Below are positions 15,773-23,143 of a stretch of DNA of 28,423 nucleotides, piece after piece (position 1 is the first letter of the stretch; every line of letters starts with the position of its first letter). The position numbers and the translations under genes were made by a program. This stretch comes from Stenotrophomonas maltophilia. Lineage in GTDB: Bacteria; Pseudomonadota; Gammaproteobacteria; Xanthomonadales; Xanthomonadaceae. The notes under the pieces were generated by a model, which was not told where the DNA came from, ran no database searches, and saw only the letters and a program-made list of their open reading frames with translations. Location of the stretch: positions 1-28,423 of the forward strand of contig DJBL01000121.1 of NCBI GenBank assembly GCA_002435595.1, given 5' to 3'.

Positions 15773-16084
15773 TCACGGCGGGCTGCACAGTTCCTGCGCG
15801 ATGTCCTTGATCAACCCGGCAATCTCATTGGCCAGGCGCCGGCTGTCGGCCACGGAGCCGAAGAAGCGGATGGTGCGGCCGTCCATCTGCACGCCCGCCA
15901 GCCCCAGTTCGCCCTTCAAGGCATCGACGCGGCGATGGAAGACCTGCAGCCAGCGGACCGAGGGGGCCACGTCGAGCATGGCGACGATGGCCTCGTCTTC
16001 CGCATGGTCTACCGTGGCCTGCAGGCCAGGCACGTCAAAACCGAGCAGCCGTGGGGCGCTCGGGTTACCGGGGGTGGGGTTCAT
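15773..16084 (-). CDS. Hypothetical protein
   Basis: Protein of 103 aa that I do not recognise. It is likely soluble, with alternating strands and helices (LGFDVPGLQATVDHAEDEAIVAMLDV; VDALKGELGLAGVQMDGRTIRFFGS; a C-terminal helix), rich in Ala, Asp and Val, and has no signal peptide. GC at third positions looks coding. The ATG at 16084 is used; a start eight codons upstream is also open. The ribosome-binding site is weak. It is convergent with the Lrp gene. Confidence 0.6.
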   Translation of the reverse strand: MNPTPGNPSAPRLLGFDVPGLQATVDHAEDEAIVAMLDVAPSVRWLQVFHRRVDALKGELGLAGVQMDGRTIRFFGSVADSRRLANEIAGLIKDIAQELCSPP

Positions 16085-16202
16085 GCGCCATGGTAGCCGC
16101 AAACCCACTCCGTGCCGCGCGGCAGCAGCGCGGTGCGGCTCGCGCCCCGAGGTGGATTTGGCGGATGTCAGTCAGATTCCGTTCACGGTTCCGGCAAGTA
16201 AC

Positions 16203-16220
16203 ATACCGCCCGGTCGGTAT
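16203..16220. promoter_or_regulatory. TetR-type operator of the SMR-tetR unit
   Basis: ATACCG and CGGTAT are perfect arms around CCCGGT, giving an 18-base dyad close to the common TetR-family site built on ACCG-N-CGGT. It lies 18 bases before the SMR start codon, where repressor binding would block transcription. The TetR gene immediately downstream of the pump is the obvious binder. Confidence 0.8.
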
Positions 16221-16237
16221 CCAATCTGGAAGAATCC

Positions 16238-16582
16238 ATGTCCCCCCTGCTCACCGCGTATCTGTTCCTGTCCGGCGCGATCGTTGCCGAAGTCACTGGC
16301 ACCCTGCTGCTGCAGAAAACCGCCCAGTTCACCAAACTGGGCCCCACGCTGACCATGGCGCTGTGCTACGTGGTGTCCTTCTACCTGCTCAGCCACGCCC
16401 TGAAGACGCTGCCGCTCGGCATCGCCTACGCGATCTGGGGCGGCTTGGGCATCGTGCTTACCCTGGTCATCGGCATTACGGTGTTCAAGCAGTCGCTGGA
16501 TTGGCAGGCCATCACCGGGGTGGCGATGATCGTCGGCGGGGTGGTCATGATCAACGCGTTCTCCAAAGCGGCAGCCCACTGA
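16238..16582 (+). CDS. SMR-family multidrug efflux transporter (EmrE/Qac type)
   Basis: Small multidrug resistance protein of 114 aa with four transmembrane helices. The essential helix-1 glutamate is E18 in GAIVAEVTGT. Helix 2 begins PTLTMALCYVVSFYLLS and helix 3 carries PLGIAYAIWGGLGIV, both typical of the EmrE/QacE subgroup rather than SugE. It works as an antiparallel homodimer exchanging protons for cationic drugs or quaternary ammonium compounds. GGAAGA precedes the ATG. Its stop overlaps the TetR start as TGATG, so regulator and pump are coupled and probably autoregulated through the upstream operator. Confidence 0.93.
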   Translation: MSPLLTAYLFLSGAIVAEVTGTLLLQKTAQFTKLGPTLTMALCYVVSFYLLSHALKTLPLGIAYAIWGGLGIVLTLVIGITVFKQSLDWQAITGVAMIVGGVVMINAFSKAAAH

Positions 16583-17166
16583 TGGACGCCACCCGACGAC
16601 GCCGGCAGCCGGCGCTGGTGCGCGCCGCCCTGCTGGATGCGGCGGTGCAGGAAGCCATGGTGCACGGGGTGGGCAACGTCACGGTGCTCTCGGTGGCCGC
16701 GCGCGCCGGGGTCAGCAAGGGCGCCCTGTTCCATCACTTCGCCAACCGCCAGGACCTGCTCGAAGCGGCGTATGCCGAATGCCTGGCGCGCTTCGGGGAT
16801 GCGCTGGATGTGCTTGTCGCCACCGATCCGGTGCCGCACGGTCGCTTCACCCGCGCCTACGTCCGCGCCACCTTCGAGGCCATGCACGCCGAGGACGCCA
16901 ACTGGGCGCGCTTCTCGCTGAGTGCGTTGGTGGAACCGGCGTTCGCCGCGCTGTGGCGACAGTGGCTGGATGACCGTCTGGCCCAGGTGCCGGCCGAACG
17001 CACGCCTCCCCGGCTGCGCGTGGCACGGCTGGCGGCCGACGGTTACTGGCTGCAGGCGCTGGGCGCTGGCCTGGTCGAGAGCGGCCCGGCGGGAATCGAT
17101 GCCTTGCGCGAATGCGTGGTCGGGTTTACCTACGACGACCCGGTGCCGGGTGCTGACAACCACTGA
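16582..17166 (+). CDS. TetR/AcrR-family transcriptional repressor
   Basis: Regulator of 194 aa. The N-terminal helix-turn-helix spans about residues 33-55 (TVLSVAARAGVSKGALFHHFANRQDLL) after a basic tail. The C-terminal helical ligand domain (about 66-185) contains DPVPHGRFTRAYV and a late GYWLQALGAGL block. One base overlaps the SMR gene. It most likely represses its own unit by binding the ATACCG dyad and releases on binding pump substrates. Its ligand domain has a second copy without DNA-binding part at 10592. Confidence 0.93.
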   Translation: MDATRRRRQPALVRAALLDAAVQEAMVHGVGNVTVLSVAARAGVSKGALFHHFANRQDLLEAAYAECLARFGDALDVLVATDPVPHGRFTRAYVRATFEAMHAEDANWARFSLSALVEPAFAALWRQWLDDRLAQVPAERTPPRLRVARLAADGYWLQALGAGLVESGPAGIDALRECVVGFTYDDPVPGADNH

Positions 17167-17184
17167 CTGCGTGCTGTTGCTGGA

Positions 17185-17526
17185 TCAACGCGCTGCGACA
17201 TCGCCGGCCAGATACCGCGCCACCCGGTCGTCGAGCAACGCCACCAGAACCGGGTCCATGTAGCGGTAGTCATCGGGAATATCCAGGCAGTGCAGCCGCT
17301 TGTAAGCCAGCAGGCGTGCATACGTCGCCTGCAACCGATGCTGGTGCTTTGGCTCCATCACGAAGATGACATCGGCCCAGCGGATATCCGCTGGGCCGAT
17401 GGGTCTGCGTGCGTGCGGGCTGGTGCCCGCCGAGCGTGCCGTGAAGCCCGCACGCGGCTGCCAGACGGCTTCACCGGTAGGGCTGCGCAACTGGTTGCGG
17501 CTGCAGACGAACAGCAGGTGGGTCAT
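17185..17526 (-). CDS. Low-molecular-weight protein tyrosine phosphatase family protein
   Basis: Phosphatase-like protein of 113 aa, shorter than classical LMW-PTPs (about 150). The P-loop is C8-SRNQL-R14-S at the very N-terminus, satisfying C-x5-R; the candidate general acid is D85 or D86 in DIPDDYRYMDP. WADVIFVMEPKHQHRL is the usual central strand-helix. It belongs to the compact subgroup that uses CSRN rather than CxGNxCRS. A perfect 32-base palindrome lies inside the gene (17370-17401) and encodes part of PIGPADIRWADV. Its start overlaps the stop of the upstream basic-protein gene as ATGA, showing coupling. The substrate is unknown. Confidence 0.85.
   Translation of the reverse strand: MTHLLFVCSRNQLRSPTGEAVWQPRAGFTARSAGTSPHARRPIGPADIRWADVIFVMEPKHQHRLQATYARLLAYKRLHCLDIPDDYRYMDPVLVALLDDRVARYLAGDVAAR
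17370..17401. repeat. Perfect 32-base palindrome inside a coding region
   Basis: Sixteen-base arms with no spacer, CATCGGCCCAGCGGAT against its exact reverse complement, centred on GATATC. It lies wholly within the phosphatase gene and keeps the reading frame intact. There is no U tract and no flanking direct repeat is obvious. Confidence 0.95.
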
Positions 17527-17723
17527 TGCCGGTCCAGCAACTGGCGCGTGCTGAGGATTGGATAGTGGATGCCCAGCTGGCGTGCACGCATCAGCTTGCA
17601 CGGGCGGGTATACAGCAGCTTCCAGTTCTTTTCGGGCTTGAACTTCATGACATGCGCAAGGCGGTCGCCGCCGCACTTGCGGGCCTGCGAACGGCGCCAG
17701 GCGCGGTTTCTTTCCATTTCCAT
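17523..17723 (-). CDS. Small basic hypothetical protein coupled to the phosphatase
   Basis: Protein of 66 aa, strongly basic: MEMERNRAWRRSQARK at the start, then KFKPEKNWKLLYTRPCKLMRARQLGIHYP. No membrane segment or signal peptide. GAGAAA lies before the ATG at 17723; further in-frame ATGs upstream lack a ribosome-binding site. It ends with a 4-base overlap onto the phosphatase start. The conserved-looking aromatic/basic core suggests RNA or nucleic-acid binding, which is inference. I do not recognise a named family. Confidence 0.65.
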   Translation of the reverse strand: MEMERNRAWRRSQARKCGGDRLAHVMKFKPEKNWKLLYTRPCKLMRARQLGIHYPILSTRQLLDRQ

Positions 17724-17855
17724 GGTCGTTTTCTCGTGAGTACCGGGTTCAGCAGCCGCGGTAGTACGAGTGGGTGGCATCGTAATGCGTCGAGGCGGCA
17801 ACGGCAATGCAGCCGCATGCGTGGGTTGCACGCGTGCCCGGCACCATCCACAACG

Positions 17856-17888
17856 AAAAAGGGCCCGCACATCGCTGTGCAAGCCCTT
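17856..17888 (-). terminator. Terminator downstream of tRNA-Pro
   Basis: On the minus strand an AAGGGC/GCCCTT outer stem and a GCACA/TGTGC inner stem, separated by a two-base symmetric bulge, form a hairpin with loop GCGA, followed by a TTTTT tract. It is 16 bases past the tRNA 3' end. Confidence 0.85.
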
Positions 17889-17904
17889 GATCTGTTACCA
17901 ACAA

Positions 17905-17981
17905 TGGTCGGGACGGCCGGATTTGAACCGACGACCCTCTGCCCCCCAGGCAGATGCGCTACCAGGCTGCGCTACGCCCCG
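17905..17981 (-). tRNA. tRNA-Pro (anticodon GGG)
   Basis: A 77-base cloverleaf read on the minus strand. The acceptor stem CGGGGCG pairs with CGTCCCG (one G-U), the discriminator is A, and CCA is encoded. The D arm contains AGCGCAGCCTGGTAGCGC. The anticodon stem TCTGC/GCAGA encloses loop CTGGGGG, giving anticodon GGG that reads CCC and CCU. The T arm carries GGTTCAAATCC. The gene closes the translation cluster, downstream of merR, and is followed by its own terminator. Confidence 0.97.
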
Positions 17982-18020
17982 ATGATGCTGGTACTGTCCC
18001 CGCCTCTCAGCGGGCCGACG

Positions 18021-18026
18021 AGTATA
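18021..18026 (-). promoter_or_regulatory. Candidate -10 box for tRNA-Pro
   Basis: TATACT on the minus strand, followed by the GC-rich discriminator CGTCGGCCCGC, lies about 40 bases before the tRNA. A GC-rich discriminator is typical of stringently controlled stable-RNA promoters. No good -35 is seen at 16-18 bases, so this is tentative. Confidence 0.4.
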
Positions 18027-18048
18027 ACGGTTTTATCGGCGAATTTGT

Positions 18049-18405
18049 TCAGCGGCGAAGCAATTGCAGCACTTCTTCCAGCTCCATCCGCGTCTGCTTG
18101 ATGATCTGGTTGCTCAGTGCCGATTCGTCGCGGGCACCGGCGCCTTCCAGGCGCAGGCGCGCGCCGCCGATGGTGTAGCCCTGCTCGTAAAGCAGGCCAC
18201 GGATCTGGCGCACCATCAGCACGTCGTGGCGCTGGTAGTAGCGGCGGTTGCCGCGGCGCTTGGCCGGCTCCAGGCTGGGGAATTCGGTCTCCCAGTAGCG
18301 CAGCACGTGCGGTTTGACGTCGCACAGCTCGCTGACTTCACCAATGGTGAAGTAGCGCTTGGCCGGTATCGGCGGAAGTTCGCGGTTACTGCCCGGATCC
18401 AGCAT
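18049..18405 (-). CDS. MerR-family transcriptional regulator
   Basis: Regulator of 118 aa. The winged helix occupies about residues 17-85: YFTIGEVSELCDVKPHVLRYWETEFP is the MerR helix-turn-helix with an aspartate-cysteine variant, and NRRYYQRHDV the wing. A short C-terminal helix of about 25 residues gives the dimer coiled coil. There is no cysteine cluster for metal binding. This MerR protein behind ihfA is a common gammaproteobacterial arrangement; its target is not known. GGAGG precedes the ATG, and the first 20 bases overlap the 3' end of ihfA, so translation is coupled. Confidence 0.92.
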   Translation of the reverse strand: MLDPGSNRELPPIPAKRYFTIGEVSELCDVKPHVLRYWETEFPSLEPAKRRGNRRYYQRHDVLMVRQIRGLLYEQGYTIGGARLRLEGAGARDESALSNQIIKQTRMELEEVLQLLRR

Positions 18406-18685
18406 ATGCCTCCACCCTTTCCTTGAGCTTCTGGCCCGGACGGAAGGTGACCACCGTGCGGGCGGAAATCGGAATTTCCTCGCCGGTCTTGGGATTGCGG
18501 CCCGGGCGCTGGTTCTTGCGCCGCAGGTCGAAATTGCCGAAACCGGACAGCTTTACCTGACGTCCCTGTTCCAATGCTTCTCGCAACACATCGAAGAACG
18601 CGTCGACAAATTCCTTGGCCTCGCGCTTGTTCAGACCCACTTCGTCGAACAGCTTCTCGGCCATCTCAGCCTTGGTCAATGCCAT
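18386..18685 (-). CDS. ihfA: Integration host factor subunit alpha
   Basis: DNA-bending protein of 99 aa, the usual length. It has the HU/IHF fold with N-terminal helices (ALTKAEMAEKLFDEVGLNKREAKEFVDAFF) and the arm region GFGNFDLRRKNQRPGRNPKTGEEIPI, whose RPGRNP carries the proline that intercalates DNA. IHF alpha pairs with IhfB and acts in recombination, replication initiation and sigma-54 promoters. It is the gene after pheT in many gammaproteobacteria and starts 26 bases after the pheT stop. It overlaps merR by 20 bases. Confidence 0.97.
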   Translation of the reverse strand: MALTKAEMAEKLFDEVGLNKREAKEFVDAFFDVLREALEQGRQVKLSGFGNFDLRRKNQRPGRNPKTGEEIPISARTVVTFRPGQKLKERVEAYAGSGQ

Positions 18686-18711
18686 TGCCTGCTACCCCCC
18701 ATGCTGCCCGC

Positions 18712-21093
18712 TCAACCGCGGATCCGGGCGTGGTGTTCACGCTCCATGGCAGAGACCGCCTCGGCCACTACCGACTCCACGTCGCGGTCCGTCAGAGTGC
18801 GCGACTTGTCCTGCAAAATCAAGCCCATAGCGAGACTCTTGAAGCCCGGCTCGACCCCCTGGCCGACATAGCGGTCGAACAGGGTCACCTGCCGCAACAG
18901 CGGGCCGACCGCACGGCGCAGGGTCGCCTCCAGGTCGGCCCAGGCGGCGGCCTCGGGCACCAGGAAGGCCAGGTCGCGGCGCACCGACGGGAAGCGCGAC
19001 AGCTCGGTGGCACGCGGCAGCTGGCGGGCCGCCAGCGGGGCCAGGTCCAGCTCGAAGGCGTACACGTCCACATCGATGTCCATGGCCTTGGCCAGGCGCG
19101 GGTGGATCTGGCCGATCCAGCCCAGGCTGACGCCATCGCGCAGCACCTCGGCCGAGCGGACCGGGTGGCCATAGGGGCGCTGCGAAGGCTGGAAGGTCAG
19201 CACCGCGCCCGAGGCGGCCGCCAGCGATTCCAGGTCGCCCTTGAGGTCGTGGAAGTCGACCTTGCGGGTGGCCAGGCCCCACTGCTGCGGGTCGGCATCA
19301 CCACACACGGCGGCAGCCACGCGCTGGGTTTCCAGCGGTGCGGGCGTGCCCTCGCCGGCCTGCGGGTGGAAGCTGCGGCCCAGCTCGAACAGGCGCACGC
19401 GACCCAGCTGGCGCGCCGCGTTGCGGCCCAGCGTGGCCACCAGGCCCGGCAGCAGCGACGGGCGCATCACCGCCAGCTCGGCCGACAGGGGGTTGGCCAG
19501 CGCCACCACGTCTTCATGCAGCTGCCACTGACCGAGCAGGCCAGCGTCGACGAAGGCGTAGTTGATGGTTTCCTGCAGATCGCGCGCCACCAGCTGGCGG
19601 CGCACGCTCAGGTCGTCCAGGCGGGTCTCGCTGGGCATGGCGATGCGCGAGGCACCGCCCGGCAGCGTGGTCGGGATCTGCTCGTAACCGTGGATACGGG
19701 CCAGCTCCTCGATCAGGTCTTCTTCGATGGCGATGTCGAAGCGGCGGCTCGGCGCGGTGACCAGCCAGCCGTCGGCGGTGGCGCTCACGTCCATGCCCAG
19801 CGCGCGCAGGATGCGCTCGACGTCGGCATCGGCGATCTGGATGCCGAGCACACGGGCGATGCGCGCACGGCGCAGGCCGATGGTCGCCGTCGCCGGCAGG
19901 TCGGCCGCGGAGACCGCTTCGGTGACCGGCGCAGGGGTGCCGCCGGCCAGGTCCAGCACCAGCCGGGTGGCGTACTCGATCGCGGTGCGCGGCAGGGCCG
20001 GGTCGACGCCGCGCTCGAAGCGGTGTCCGGCGTCGGTGTGCAGGCCCAGCTTGCGGCCACGGCCCATGATCGCGGCGGGCGCGAAATGCGCGGCCTCCAG
20101 GAACACGGCGGTGGTGTCGTCGGTGACGCGGGTGTCGAAGCCGCCCATCAGGCCGGCCAGCGCGATCGGGCGATCGGCGTCGGTGATCACCAGGAAGCTG
20201 TCGTCCAGCGCGGCATCGCGGCCATCGAGCAGCTTGAGCGCCTCACCGGCGCGCGAGCGACGCACGCCGATGCTGCCCTGCAGGGTGCCCAGGTCGAAGG
20301 CGTGCATCGGCTGGCCCAGTTCCAGCATCACGTACTGGGTAATGTCCACCAGCAGCGACACCGGCCGCACGCCGCTGCGGCGCAGGCGCTCGGCCATCCA
20401 CAGCGGGGTGGCGGCGCGGGCATTGATGCCCTCGATGACACGGCCCACGTAGCGCGGCGCTTCGGCGCCCGCCGCAAGGTCAACGGTCAATTCACGGCTG
20501 CCCACGGCCGCAACCGGGGCCGCGTCGAACGGCACCACTTCGCTGGCGCATGCAGCGGCCACATCGAAGGCGATGCCGCGGATGCTGAAGCAGTCGGCGC
20601 GGTTGGGGGTCAGCTTGATCTCGATGCTGGCATCGGGCAGGCCGAGGTACTCGACCAGGGTCTGGCCGACCGGCGCGTCATCGGGCAGCTCGAACAGGCC
20701 GGAGGCGTCGCTGTCCAGGCCCAGTTCCTTGGCCGAGCACAGCATGCCGTTGGAGTCCACGCCGCGCAGCTTGGCCGGCTTGATCTTCAGCTCGCCGATC
20801 TGCGCGCCGATCATGGCCAGCGGCGCAACCAGGCCCGGGCGCGCGTTCGGCGCGCCGCACACGATCTGCAGGTGCTCGCCCTGCCCGGCATCGACCTGGC
20901 AGATCTGCAGGCGGTCGGCTTCGGGATGGCGCTCGGCGGATACGATGCGCGCCACCACCACGTGGTCCAGGCCCACGCCGAGCGCGGTGACCTCTTCCAC
21001 TTCCAGGCCGATGGCGGTCAGCACCGCGCCGAGTTCGTCGCGCGAGACCGAGGTGGGTACGTGGCTGCGCAGCCAGTTTTCAGAGAATTTCAT
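18712..21093 (-). CDS. pheT: Phenylalanine-tRNA ligase beta subunit
   Basis: Non-catalytic but essential subunit of the heterotetrameric PheRS, 793 aa, normal length. A tRNA-binding EMAP-like domain lies at about 39-150 (VVVARIVSAERHPEADRLQICQVDAG). Then come the B3/B4 editing domain, the B5 DNA-binding-like fold, the class II-like core, and the C-terminal ferredoxin-fold anticodon-binding domain (LSRFPSVRRDLAFLV onward). AGGGTGA before the ATG sets the start at 21093. A strong hairpin separates it from pheS, and ihfA follows within 26 bases. Confidence 0.97.
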   Translation of the reverse strand: MKFSENWLRSHVPTSVSRDELGAVLTAIGLEVEEVTALGVGLDHVVVARIVSAERHPEADRLQICQVDAGQGEHLQIVCGAPNARPGLVAPLAMIGAQIGELKIKPAKLRGVDSNGMLCSAKELGLDSDASGLFELPDDAPVGQTLVEYLGLPDASIEIKLTPNRADCFSIRGIAFDVAAACASEVVPFDAAPVAAVGSRELTVDLAAGAEAPRYVGRVIEGINARAATPLWMAERLRRSGVRPVSLLVDITQYVMLELGQPMHAFDLGTLQGSIGVRRSRAGEALKLLDGRDAALDDSFLVITDADRPIALAGLMGGFDTRVTDDTTAVFLEAAHFAPAAIMGRGRKLGLHTDAGHRFERGVDPALPRTAIEYATRLVLDLAGGTPAPVTEAVSAADLPATATIGLRRARIARVLGIQIADADVERILRALGMDVSATADGWLVTAPSRRFDIAIEEDLIEELARIHGYEQIPTTLPGGASRIAMPSETRLDDLSVRRQLVARDLQETINYAFVDAGLLGQWQLHEDVVALANPLSAELAVMRPSLLPGLVATLGRNAARQLGRVRLFELGRSFHPQAGEGTPAPLETQRVAAAVCGDADPQQWGLATRKVDFHDLKGDLESLAAASGAVLTFQPSQRPYGHPVRSAEVLRDGVSLGWIGQIHPRLAKAMDIDVDVYAFELDLAPLAARQLPRATELSRFPSVRRDLAFLVPEAAAWADLEATLRRAVGPLLRQVTLFDRYVGQGVEPGFKSLAMGLILQDKSRTLTDRDVESVVAEAVSAMEREHHARIRG

Positions 21094-21149
21094 GGTGTCA
21101 CCCTGGTGGGCCCGGCGCATGCGCCTGGGCCGTGATGAAGGTTGCCGCG

Positions 21150-21180
21150 CCATGCCGCCGGGCGGTGCCCGGCGGCATGG
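21150..21180 (-). repeat. Strong hairpin between pheS and pheT
   Basis: CCATGCCGCCGGG and CCCGGCGGCATGG form a 13-bp perfect stem with a 5-base loop, in the 99-base gap between pheS and pheT. No U tract follows on either strand, so it is not a simple terminator. It could be an RNase-processing or mRNA-stabilising structure. Confidence 0.8.
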
Positions 21181-21192
21181 GTCGTACCGGTG

Positions 21193-22188
21193 TTAGGCGA
21201 ACTGCTTGAGGAACCGCACGTCGTTTTCGAAGAACGCGCGCAGGTCGTTGACGCCGTAGCGCAGCATCGCAAAACGCTCCACGCCCAGGCCGAAGGCGAA
21301 GCCGGTATAGCGCTCCGGATCGATGCCCACGTTGCGCAGCACGTTCGGGTGGACCATGCCGCAGCCGAGCACTTCCAGCCAGCGGGTGCTGCCGTCGGGC
21401 TGCTGCCAGGCGATGTCCACTTCCGCGCCGGGTTCGACGAAGGGGAAGTAGCTGGGACGGAAGCGCATCTCGAAATCGCGCTCGAAGAAGGCGCGCACGA
21501 ACTCGGACAGCGTGCCCTTGAGGTCGGCGAAGGTCGAATGCTCGTCCACCAGCAGGCCTTCGACCTGGTGGAACATCGGCGAATGGGTCTGGTCGCTGTC
21601 GCTCCGGTAGACCTTGCCGGCGGCGATCATGCGCAGCGGCGGCGCGTGGTCGCCCATGTAGCGCACCTGCACCCCGGAGGTGTGCGTGCGCAGCAGGCGG
21701 CCGTCGCCGAAATAGAAGGTGTCGTGCATGGCACGCGCCGGGTGGTGCGGCGGGAAGTTGAGCGCTTCGAAGTTGTGCCAGTCGTCTTCGATTTCCGGGC
21801 CTTCGGACACTTCATACCCGAGCCGGCCGAAGATTTCGGTAATGCGCTCCAGGGTACGGGTGACCGGATGCAGGCCAGCGCGATCGGCGCGGCGTCCCGG
21901 CAGGGTGATGTCGATGGCTTCGGCGCCCAGGCGCGCGTCCAGGGCAGCGTCTTCCAGCACCGCCTTGCGCTCGCCCAACGCACTGGTGAGCGCATCACGG
22001 GAACGGTTGATGGCTTCGCCGGCGGCCTTGCGCTCGTCGGCCGGCAGGCCACCGAGCTGCTTGAGCTGGGCGGTGATGCTGCCGTTCTTGCCGAGCAGGG
22101 CAACGCGCAGGGCTTCCAGCGCATCGGGGCTGCTGGCAGCGGCCACGTCGGCCAGTGCCTGGGTGGTCAGGGATTGGATGTCACTCAT
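21193..22188 (-). CDS. pheS: Phenylalanine-tRNA ligase alpha subunit
   Basis: Catalytic subunit of PheRS, 331 aa, class II synthetase. An N-terminal coiled coil of about 85 residues carries the LLGKNGSITAQLKQLGGL motif. Motif 2 is YRSDSDQTHSPMFHQVEG at about 198-217, and motif 3 is GFAFGLGVERFAMLRYGVNDLR near the C-terminus. It charges tRNA-Phe with Phe via ATP and works as alpha2-beta2 with PheT. The ATG at 22188 starts the conserved protein; the frame is open upstream into the leader, but that part runs through the terminator hairpin and is not coding. Confidence 0.97.
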   Translation of the reverse strand: MSDIQSLTTQALADVAAASSPDALEALRVALLGKNGSITAQLKQLGGLPADERKAAGEAINRSRDALTSALGERKAVLEDAALDARLGAEAIDITLPGRRADRAGLHPVTRTLERITEIFGRLGYEVSEGPEIEDDWHNFEALNFPPHHPARAMHDTFYFGDGRLLRTHTSGVQVRYMGDHAPPLRMIAAGKVYRSDSDQTHSPMFHQVEGLLVDEHSTFADLKGTLSEFVRAFFERDFEMRFRPSYFPFVEPGAEVDIAWQQPDGSTRWLEVLGCGMVHPNVLRNVGIDPERYTGFAFGLGVERFAMLRYGVNDLRAFFENDVRFLKQFA

Positions 22189-22290
22189 GGATAGCCGGAG
22201 CCTCGCGTCGGTATGCCATCGCGATACGCGCCGGGCCGACCCCCGTCGCCACCGCTGTCGATCGGGGGCACCGGGAGGGCCACCGCCAAC

Positions 22291-22328
22291 ACAAAAAAGA
22301 ATGGGGAAGGACTTGCGCCCTTCCCCAT
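22291..22328 (-). terminator. Terminator or attenuator between rplT and pheS
   Basis: ATGGGGAAGG and CCTTCCCCAT form a 10-bp stem with an 8-base loop, followed on the minus strand by TCTTTTTT. It is 56 bases past the rplT stop and about 100 bases before pheS. The placement matches the pheST attenuator of enterics, where Phe-tRNA charging controls read-through; a Phe leader peptide is not clearly present here. Confidence 0.88.
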
Positions 22329-22383
22329 GCATTTGCCTTACCCACCACCGCTGCGCGACTGCGGCAACGGCGGGGGAATGGAC

Positions 22384-22743
22384 TTATGCCGCCAGCGCGC
22401 CCTTGGCCTTTTCGGCCAGTGCAGCAAAACCAGCTGCGTCGTGCACGGCGATGTCAGCCAGAACCTTACGGTCCAGAGTGATGCCGGACTTGAGCAGGCC
22501 GTTCATGAAACGGCTGTAGCTCAGGCCGTTGATGCGGGCAGCCGCGTTGATGCGGGTGATCCACAGCGAACGGAAATTGCGCTTCTTCTGCTTACGACCG
22601 ATGTAGGCGTACTGCTGTGCCTTGATCACGGCCTGCTTGGCAACGCGGAAGACCTTGCGGCGAGCGTTGTAGTAACCCTTCGCCAGGGTCAGAATTTTCT
22701 TGTGGCGGCGACGCGCCTGTACGCCACGCTTTACTCGTGCCAT
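22384..22743 (-). CDS. rplT: 50S ribosomal protein L20
   Basis: Ribosomal protein of 119 aa, normal length. The basic N-terminal extension MARVKRGVQARRRHKKILTLAKGYY enters 23S rRNA early in assembly; the globular C-terminal half (FRSLWITRINAAARINGLSYSRFMNGL) is typical. In enterics L20 represses translation of the rpmI-rplT mRNA. It lies ten bases after rpmI and is cotranscribed with it. Confidence 0.98.
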   Translation of the reverse strand: MARVKRGVQARRRHKKILTLAKGYYNARRKVFRVAKQAVIKAQQYAYIGRKQKKRNFRSLWITRINAAARINGLSYSRFMNGLLKSGITLDRKVLADIAVHDAAGFAALAEKAKGALAA

Positions 22744-22753
22744 GGGTCAGTCC

Positions 22754-22951
22754 TCAGAGGTAGGGAAGCATACGGTTCAAACGGCCTGCGTCTTCTGCAC
22801 GAACATGGTTCGTCTGACGCAGATTGCGCTTCCGCTTGGTCGACTTCTTCGTGAGGATGTGGCTGCGGTTGGCGTGGCCAGCCTTGAACTTGCCGGAGGC
22901 GGTCTTGCGGAAACGCTTGGCCGCCGCCCGGTTGGTCTTGATCTTGGGCAT
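22754..22951 (-). CDS. rpmI: 50S ribosomal protein L35
   Basis: Ribosomal protein of 65 aa, very basic. MPKIKTNRAAAKRFRKTASGKFK and the SHILTKKSTKRKRNLR centre are diagnostic. AAGGA is well spaced before the ATG. A long leader and an internal promoter candidate precede it, so expression can be uncoupled from infC. Confidence 0.98.
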   Translation of the reverse strand: MPKIKTNRAAAKRFRKTASGKFKAGHANRSHILTKKSTKRKRNLRQTNHVRAEDAGRLNRMLPYL

Positions 22952-23121
22952 TGCAATGTCCTTGATGATGTTTTGTCACTGACCAGGGCGGTGGCATTGC
23001 CACACTTTCCGTCCGTGCCCTTGCCTGCTTGTAAGCCCGGGATCCCCGATGGGAACCAGGCCGGTCCTGTTGCCGTTGAAACAGCATGCCCGTTGAGGAG
23101 CGTGAAACCGTTCAAAACAGC

Positions 23122-23138
23122 GCCCCGAAAAACGGGGC
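23122..23138 (-). repeat. Hairpin at the 5' end of the rpmI leader
   Basis: GCCCCG and CGGGGC form a 6-bp stem around a TTTTT loop, followed on the minus strand by GCTGTTTTG. It begins just where the internal promoter should start transcription, or it may be a weak infC terminator. The 438-base gap between infC and rpmI also holds a promoter and two SMAG repeats; no gene is seen in it. Confidence 0.55.
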
Positions 23139-23143
23139 CGCCC

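Noticed and set aside
18574..21135. 853-codon frame antisense to pheT
   Set aside because: Low-complexity product without domains, exactly over an obvious synthetase gene.
22190..22332. Upstream extension of pheS and a Phe-Phe-Phe frame starting near 22328
   Set aside because: Both cross the terminator stem and U tract. The Phe codons come from the U tract itself, so stalling there could not control that terminator in the classical way.
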